Shown here piece by piece: positions 59,705 to 64,000 of a DNA stretch of 64,000 nt (the first letter of the stretch is position 1; every line of letters starts with the position of its first letter). The stretch lies in assembly GCF_001592365.1 (NCBI RefSeq), contig NZ_BCWU01000008.1:124001-188000 (forward strand), given 5' to 3'. Made by a program: the position numbers and the translations under genes. The stretch is from Gordonia hydrophobica NBRC 16057. Lineage in GTDB: Bacteria; Actinomycetota; Actinomycetes; Mycobacteriales; Mycobacteriaceae. Under the pieces are notes generated by a model. That model was not told the DNA's origin. It saw only the letters and a program-made list of their open reading frames with translations, and made no database searches.

Positions 59705-60103
59705 CTACCCGTCCACGTCCTCCAGGACCGCGACGGCGGCGGCCATGTCGCCGTCGTGCGTCAACGAGATGTGGATCTTCTGGCCGGCCAACGCTTGCGC
59801 GATGTCCCCGTGCAGTCGGATCCGCGGACGCCCATGGGCGTCGGTCTGCACCTCGACGTCGTTGACGGCCGTCTCGGGCAGCAGTGGCGCCGCGCCGAAC
59901 CGACTCGACGACCACGCCTTCACAACCGCTTCGCGAGCCGCCCAGCGGGCCGCGAGGTGACGCGCTTCGTCGCCTGTCCGCTCCGCCACGTCCCGACGCT
60001 CGCCCACCGTGAAGCGGGCGCCGAACGTCGAGCCCGGCTTGCGGAGTTGTTCAGCGAACTCGGTCACCGACACCATGTCGATTCCGACTCCCACGATGCT
60101 CAT
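59705..60103 (-). CDS. acpS: Holo-[acyl-carrier-protein] synthase
   Basis: A 132-residue AcpS: GVGIDMVSVTEFAEQL (first metal-binding Asp), RHLAARWAAREAVVKAW (Glu and Lys of the catalytic helix) and HISLTHDGDMAAAVAVLE (C-terminal strand). It transfers 4'-phosphopantetheine from CoA onto the acyl-carrier domain of the adjacent type I FAS. Its ATG overlaps the fas stop codon by 4 bp, so the two are translationally coupled, the conserved arrangement in mycolic actinobacteria. Confidence 0.95.
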   Translation of the reverse strand: MSIVGVGIDMVSVTEFAEQLRKPGSTFGARFTVGERRDVAERTGDEARHLAARWAAREAVVKAWSSSRFGAAPLLPETAVNDVEVQTDAHGRPRIRLHGDIAQALAGQKIHISLTHDGDMAAAVAVLEDVDG

Positions 60104-63100
60104 CGGCCGCAGCCGATCTGGGGGTAGGCGTCACCGTCGAACCGGCTCTCCGGATCCAGCAGCATGCCGGCCTCGATCGTGTGCTCGTCGCCCTCGCCCA
60201 TCCGACGGTCGGCCGGACGCTGGTACGCCGCGTCGCCGCCGCACATCGCCTGCAGGAGGCGCTGCTTGCCGTCGCGCAGACGCGTGGCACTGGCCGTGCG
60301 GTAGGTCTCGCGCTCCGCCTCGTCGAGCGACGCGATGAACGCCTCCGGGTGGACGACGGCGATCAGACCGGACACGTGGCCGAAGCCGAGTGAGGTCAGC
60401 AGACCCGCCTTCAGCGGGAACCGGCCGCCCATGTGCAGCGCTTCGCGCGGCCACACCAGGTGCGAGTACTCGCGCATCTTGTCGTCGACGCAGTCCAGGC
60501 TGCGGTTCGGCGGGATCACGCCGTCGCGGAGCACCTGGCACAGTCCGATCAGCTGGAATGCGGCGGCGCCGCCCTTGGCGTGACCGGTCAGCGCCTTCTG
60601 CGAGACGACGAACAACGGAGCACCGTCGCCGCGACCGATGGCGCCGGCCAACCGCTCGTGCAGTTCGGCCTCGTTCGGGTCGTTGGCGCGCGTCGAGGTG
60701 TCGTGCTTGGAGACCACGGCGACGTCGTCCGGGCTCACGCCCAGGCTCGACAGCGCGGTCGCCAGCGGCGACGACTTCTGGCCGCGAGCGGCGCCCAGTG
60801 CGCCGATGCCCGGTGCCGGGATCGACGTGTGCACGCCGTCGCCGAAGCTCTGCGCCCAGGCCACGACGCCGAGGACCGGCAGACCCAGCTGCGCTGCGAC
60901 ATCGCCGCGAGCCAGCAGGACGGTGCCACCGCCTGCGGACTCCACGAAGCCGCCGCGACGCCGGTCGTTGGCGCGGGAGAACCGACGATCGTCGATTCCG
61001 CGCGCCGTCATCTTCGCCGAGTCGGCGGTGGCCGACATGTCGCCGAAGCCGACGATGCCTTCGATGCCGAGGTCGTCGAAGCCGCCCGCGACCGCGAACA
61101 GCGCCTTGCCGACGCGGATCTTGTCGACGCCCTCCTCCACCGAGACGGCGGCGGTGGCGCATGCGGCGACCGGGTGGATCATCGCACCGTAGCTGCCGAT
61201 GTACGACTGCACGACGTGCGCGGCGACGACGTTCGGCAGGGCTTCCTGCAGGATGTCGTTGGCCTTGGACTCACCGAGCAGCGTGTCGACGTACAGCGAC
61301 CTCATGGAGGTCATGCCGCCCATGCCGGTGCCCTGCGTGTTGGCGACGAGACCGGGGTGCACCCAGCGCATCAGTTCCGACGGCGAGAAGCCCGCGGTGA
61401 TGAACGCGTCGACGGTGGCGACGAGGTTCCACAGGGCCACGCGGTCCACCGACTCGACCATGTCGGGCGAGACGCCCCACCGGACCGGGTCGAAGCCGGT
61501 CGGGATCTGGCCGCCGACGGTGCGCGACAGCTTGGCGCGACGCGGGACGCGGATCTCCGTGCCCGCCAGTCGAGTCACGGTCCAGTCGCCGGTCTCGGCG
61601 TTGGGCGCGATCCGGGTGCGCTCGGGATCGGCCGACGCGAACTCGCGGGCGGCCGCCTCGTTGGGCACCGAGAAGGTCAGATCCTTGTCGAGGAAGACCG
61701 ACTCCAGCAGCGGTGAGGTGTTCTCGACCATCGCACCCTCGTCGGCGTAGCGGCGGATGCCGACACGCTCGAGGACGATGTCGTGGTAGCGCTCGGCGAT
61801 GTCGGCCTCGGCGACCGGGTCGCCGGACTCGACGTCGTACCAGCCCGCCTTCGGGGTCTCCTCCCAGACCACCAGGCCGGTGGTCCAGGCGAGTTCCAGA
61901 ACGCCTGCGGCCGACAGCTTCTCGTCGACCTCCATCTCGAACCGGGTGCGTGCCGAGCCGTAGGGGCCCACCTCACCCGCACCGACGATGACCACGAGGT
62001 CCTCGGGGCGCGAGTCGAGCTCCGGCCAGGCGTGCTGCAGAGGCAGATCGGCGCGAGCCGGTGCAGGCAGGGCTGCGACGGTGACGCCGGCCGTCTCGTC
62101 GGCGACCTCAACCTCGTCCTCGGCGGCAGGAGCCTCCGCGGCAGCGGTGGCCAGCGCCTTGAGATCGATCTTCGTCGGATCCAGACCCGCGGTCAGGTCG
62201 GCGATCACCGGCTCCGCCAGTGCGCTCTCCCGCGCCTGGACCGAGCAGAGTCCGACGAGAGCGTCGGCCATCTCCGGGGTGCTCCAGGTCTTGACTCCCG
62301 CGGCCTCGACCGCGTCGACCAGACCGTCGTTGTGGCCCATGAGGCCGGTTCCGCGGACCCAGCCGATGAGGGCGTGTGCGAGGGTCGTGCGCTTGTTCCA
62401 CGAGTCCTCGGCGCCCCAGCGGGTGACGAGTGCGTCGAGTGCAGCCTTGGCTTCGCCGTACGCGCCGTCGCCGCCGAACATGCCGCGGTTCGGCGAACCG
62501 GGCAGGACAACGTGCAGGCGGGCGCTGATGTCGTGGTCCGCGCCGATCGCCGACAGACCGGCGATGAGCCGCTCCACCGACCACAGCAGGACCTTCATCT
62601 CCATCTCGGCGCGAGCGCCTGCGTCGGTGAGATCACCGGCGACGCGCGGAGCGGCGAACGGGAACAGCAGGGTCGGGCGCATCACGGGCTTGATGACCGC
62701 GGTGCTGGCGCCGAGGTTCTCGGTCTGCTCGGTGCCCAACCACTCGATCACGGCGTCCACGTCGCCGTACGACGCGAGGTTGGCCGGGATCACCCACAGC
62801 GCGGCGTCGTGCCGAGCGTGCGTGCGGTAGAGCTCCTTGTAGAACGCGAGTCGCTCGCTGTTGAGACGCGACGTGGTCGCGACCACGGTGGCGCCGCCGG
62901 CGAGCAGGCGGCCGACCACGGCTGCGGCGATCGAGCCCTGCGAGGCGCCGGTGACGACGGCGATGTCGTCGGCGAACTCGCCGGGTTCGGGCTGCTGTGC
63001 GGCGTGTGCGATCGCCGCGTACGCGGTCGCGTGCTCCTGGTAGCCGAGCGCGAGAGCCTTGCCCTGCCACCAGGTGGCGTGCTCGGCGACCTCGGTGCCC

Positions 63101-64000
63101 GCGCCGGTCAACGAGTGCGTGAGCGACGGATGACGATCGTGCACCTCGTCTTCCGGCAGCAGCCAGACGCGTGCCAGATCTTCGCGGGCACTCGCCCACC
63201 GGTCGTCCAGCAGCACCGCTCGCTGCTCGTCGAAGGCCGGTGCGACGGTCCGCTGCCAGTCGGAGCCGAGCTCCGCGCTGACCAGATCGGCGAGGGCCGC
63301 GTTCGGGTCGGCCTCCACCGCGGAGGCGTCGACGACGTCGCTGAGGCCGAGCTGATCGAGGATCGTGTGGGCGGCCGTCGCGAGGACGCCGTCGGGTCCG
63401 GTGATCTGGTCGGTGAACTCGCCGAGCGCCGCGGCGTCGACGGTGCCACCGGCAGACGAGGCTGCCGCGGGCAGTTCGACGGCGATGCCGCGGGCGGCGC
63501 CGACGCTGCGGACAGCGCGGTCGATCACCGCATCGAAGTCGGCTGCCGAGCCGACGCCGCCGTCGAGCAGGTCGCCGAGATCGCCGCCGCGGACGCTGGC
63601 GCCCTCGCGGGATCCGAGCGCCACCGCCACGAGCGTGTGGCGTCCCCAGCCGTCGCCGAGCTGCCAGGCGCTGGTGACCCGGTCGGTGATGTACGAGGCA
63701 CGCTTGCCGATCGGACCCGCGACCTTGCGGATCTGGTCTGCGACCGCGTCGCTCAGGACGTCGCCGAGCGGCTTGTAGCCGCGCGCCAGGGTGCTGACGG
63801 TGGTGGCGAGTGCCCCCATGTCGGCTTCCGCTGCGCCGTCGATCGCTCCGAGACCCAGCTCGGTGCCGATGTCGAGCAGCAGCTGGTTGCGGCGCGACGA
63901 GACGCCGTCACACAGCGACTCGATGGTGTCGGCCGGGCCGATCTGCGCGGGAGTCATCTTGGTCCACAGCGCGATCACGGCGCGCACCGCGTCGGCCGGG
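60100..64000 (-). CDS. fas: Type I fatty acid synthase, C-terminal part (ketoreductase and ketosynthase), cut by window edge
   Basis: An open frame of about 1,300 codons running off the right edge. The ketoreductase has DDIAVVTGASQGSIAAAVVGRLLAGGATVVATTS (Rossmann GxxxGxG). The ketosynthase follows: HPVAACATAAVSVEEGVDKI with the nucleophile Cys, SKHDTSTRANDPNEAELHERL with one catalytic His, and KALTGHAKGGAAAFQL with the other. KS downstream of KR at the C-terminus is the order of bacterial FAS-I (fungal-like). The upstream enoyl reductase, dehydratase, acyltransferase and carrier domains must lie beyond 64000. FAS-I makes the C16-C26 acyl-CoAs used for membrane lipids and mycolic acids. The stop is coupled to acpS. 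Confidence 0.95.
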   Translation of the reverse strand, partial: PADAVRAVIALWTKMTPAQIGPADTIESLCDGVSSRRNQLLLDIGTELGLGAIDGAAEADMGALATTVSTLARGYKPLGDVLSDAVADQIRKVAGPIGKRASYITDRVTSAWQLGDGWGRHTLVAVALGSREGASVRGGDLGDLLDGGVGSAADFDAVIDRAVRSVGAARGIAVELPAAASSAGGTVDAAALGEFTDQITGPDGVLATAAHTILDQLGLSDVVDASAVEADPNAALADLVSAELGSDWQRTVAPAFDEQRAVLLDDRWASAREDLARVWLLPEDEVHDRHPSLTHSLTGAGTEVAEHATWWQGKALALGYQEHATAYAAIAHAAQQPEPGEFADDIAVVTGASQGSIAAAVVGRLLAGGATVVATTSRLNSERLAFYKELYRTHARHDAALWVIPANLASYGDVDAVIEWLGTEQTENLGASTAVIKPVMRPTLLFPFAAPRVAGDLTDAGARAEMEMKVLLWSVERLIAGLSAIGADHDISARLHVVLPGSPNRGMFGGDGAYGEAKAALDALVTRWGAEDSWNKRTTLAHALIGWVRGTGLMGHNDGLVDAVEAAGVKTWSTPEMADALVGLCSVQARESALAEPVIADLTAGLDPTKIDLKALATAAAEAPAAEDEVEVADETAGVTVAALPAPARADLPLQHAWPELDSRPEDLVVIVGAGEVGPYGSARTRFEMEVDEKLSAAGVLELAWTTGLVVWEETPKAGWYDVESGDPVAEADIAERYHDIVLERVGIRRYADEGAMVENTSPLLESVFLDKDLTFSVPNEAAAREFASADPERTRIAPNAETGDWTVTRLAGTEIRVPRRAKLSRTVGGQIPTGFDPVRWGVSPDMVESVDRVALWNLVATVDAFITAGFSPSELMRWVHPGLVANTQGTGMGGMTSMRSLYVDTLLGESKANDILQEALPNVVAAHVVQSYIGSYGAMIHPVAACATAAVSVEEGVDKIRVGKALFAVAGGFDDLGIEGIVGFGDMSATADSAKMTARGIDDRRFSRANDRRRGGFVESAGGGTVLLARGDVAAQLGLPVLGVVAWAQSFGDGVHTSIPAPGIGALGAARGQKSSPLATALSSLGVSPDDVAVVSKHDTSTRANDPNEAELHERLAGAIGRGDGAPLFVVSQKALTGHAKGGAAAFQLIGLCQVLRDGVIPPNRSLDCVDDKMREYSHLVWPREALHMGGRFPLKAGLLTSLGFGHVSGLIAVVHPEAFIASLDEAERETYRTASATRLRDGKQRLLQAMCGGDAAYQRPADRRMGEGDEHTIEAGMLLDPESRFDGDAYPQIGCGR

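Noticed and set aside
60433..61716. Long plus-strand frames opposite the FAS gene, and similar frames opposite plsB (41674-44148) and WS/DGAT (39322-40284)
   Set aside because: Arg/His/Gly/Ala-rich translations without family features, typical antisense shadows in GC-rich DNA; the minus-strand genes carry clear catalytic motifs.

Overview
The window is high-GC actinobacterial DNA of the mycolic-acid group (Mycobacteriales); Gordonia or a close relative is my best guess. This rests on a type I (multidomain) fatty acid synthase next to acpS, a wax-ester/triacylglycerol synthase operon, an IdeR/DtxR-type iron box, an LdtMt2-like L,D-transpeptidase lipoprotein, frequent GTG starts and many TetR regulators. 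The genus is inference; no rRNA gene is present.

Layout. 1-13.8 kb is chromosomal housekeeping and catabolism: a pterin dehydratase end, a secreted lipase, an acetyltransferase, a TetR-controlled fatty-acid catabolic set (enoyl-CoA hydratase, acyl-CoA synthetase, thiolase), flavin monooxygenases, an isochorismatase-like hydrolase, a PLP homeostasis protein and thioesterases. 13.8-15.3 kb holds a luciferase-like oxidoreductase and a broken copy of an IclR regulator. 15.3-30.2 kb is a complete type I-G (formerly I-U, GSU/Dpsyc variant) CRISPR-Cas locus: 84 repeats and 83 spacers, then a leader, cas2, a cas4-cas1 fusion, csb3, cas3, csb2 and csb1, all read leftward. 30.2-37.8 kb is an allantoin-utilisation regulon (IclR regulator, aldolase-like protein, AllE, racemase-like protein, NCS1 permease, AllB) carrying at least four shared TTCC-N7-GGAA operators. 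37.9-44.1 kb has a pyridoxal/HMP kinase and a three-gene overlapping operon for glycerolipid synthesis. 44.2-48.9 kb is a tightly overlapping operon of unknown purpose (secreted dipeptidase-like amidohydrolase, GPH transporter, sphingosine-phosphate-lyase-like PLP enzyme). 48.9-64 kb has an acyl-CoA dehydrogenase, an L,D-transpeptidase, NDH-2 with a divergent LysR gene, an iron-controlled siderophore-binding lipoprotein, an SGNH esterase, a tRNA-Lys, a peroxiredoxin, acpS and the 3' part of the type I FAS gene.

Main discovery. Between the iclR-type gene and csb1 lies what looks like a degenerate CRISPR unit. Pseudo-repeat B (30452-30487, overlapping the iclR stop codon) keeps the crRNA 5'-handle end of the repeat. 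Pseudo-repeat A (30381-30416) keeps a repeat-like hairpin. They are 71 bp apart, within the 70-78 bp period of the real array. The 35-nt pseudo-spacer between them matches 19 of its first 24 positions, without gaps, to 30286-30309 directly upstream of the cas operon. This is the architecture of the crRNA-like autorepressor RNAs (CreR/CreA type) known for other type I systems, and it predicts that Cascade represses its own operon here. Supporting observations are a 107-bp direct repeat of the iclR 3' end flanking the whole CRISPR-Cas island, a CRISPR-repeat remnant at the island's left junction, a base switch that dates repeat duplication, and two related spacers against the same gene start in two different elements.
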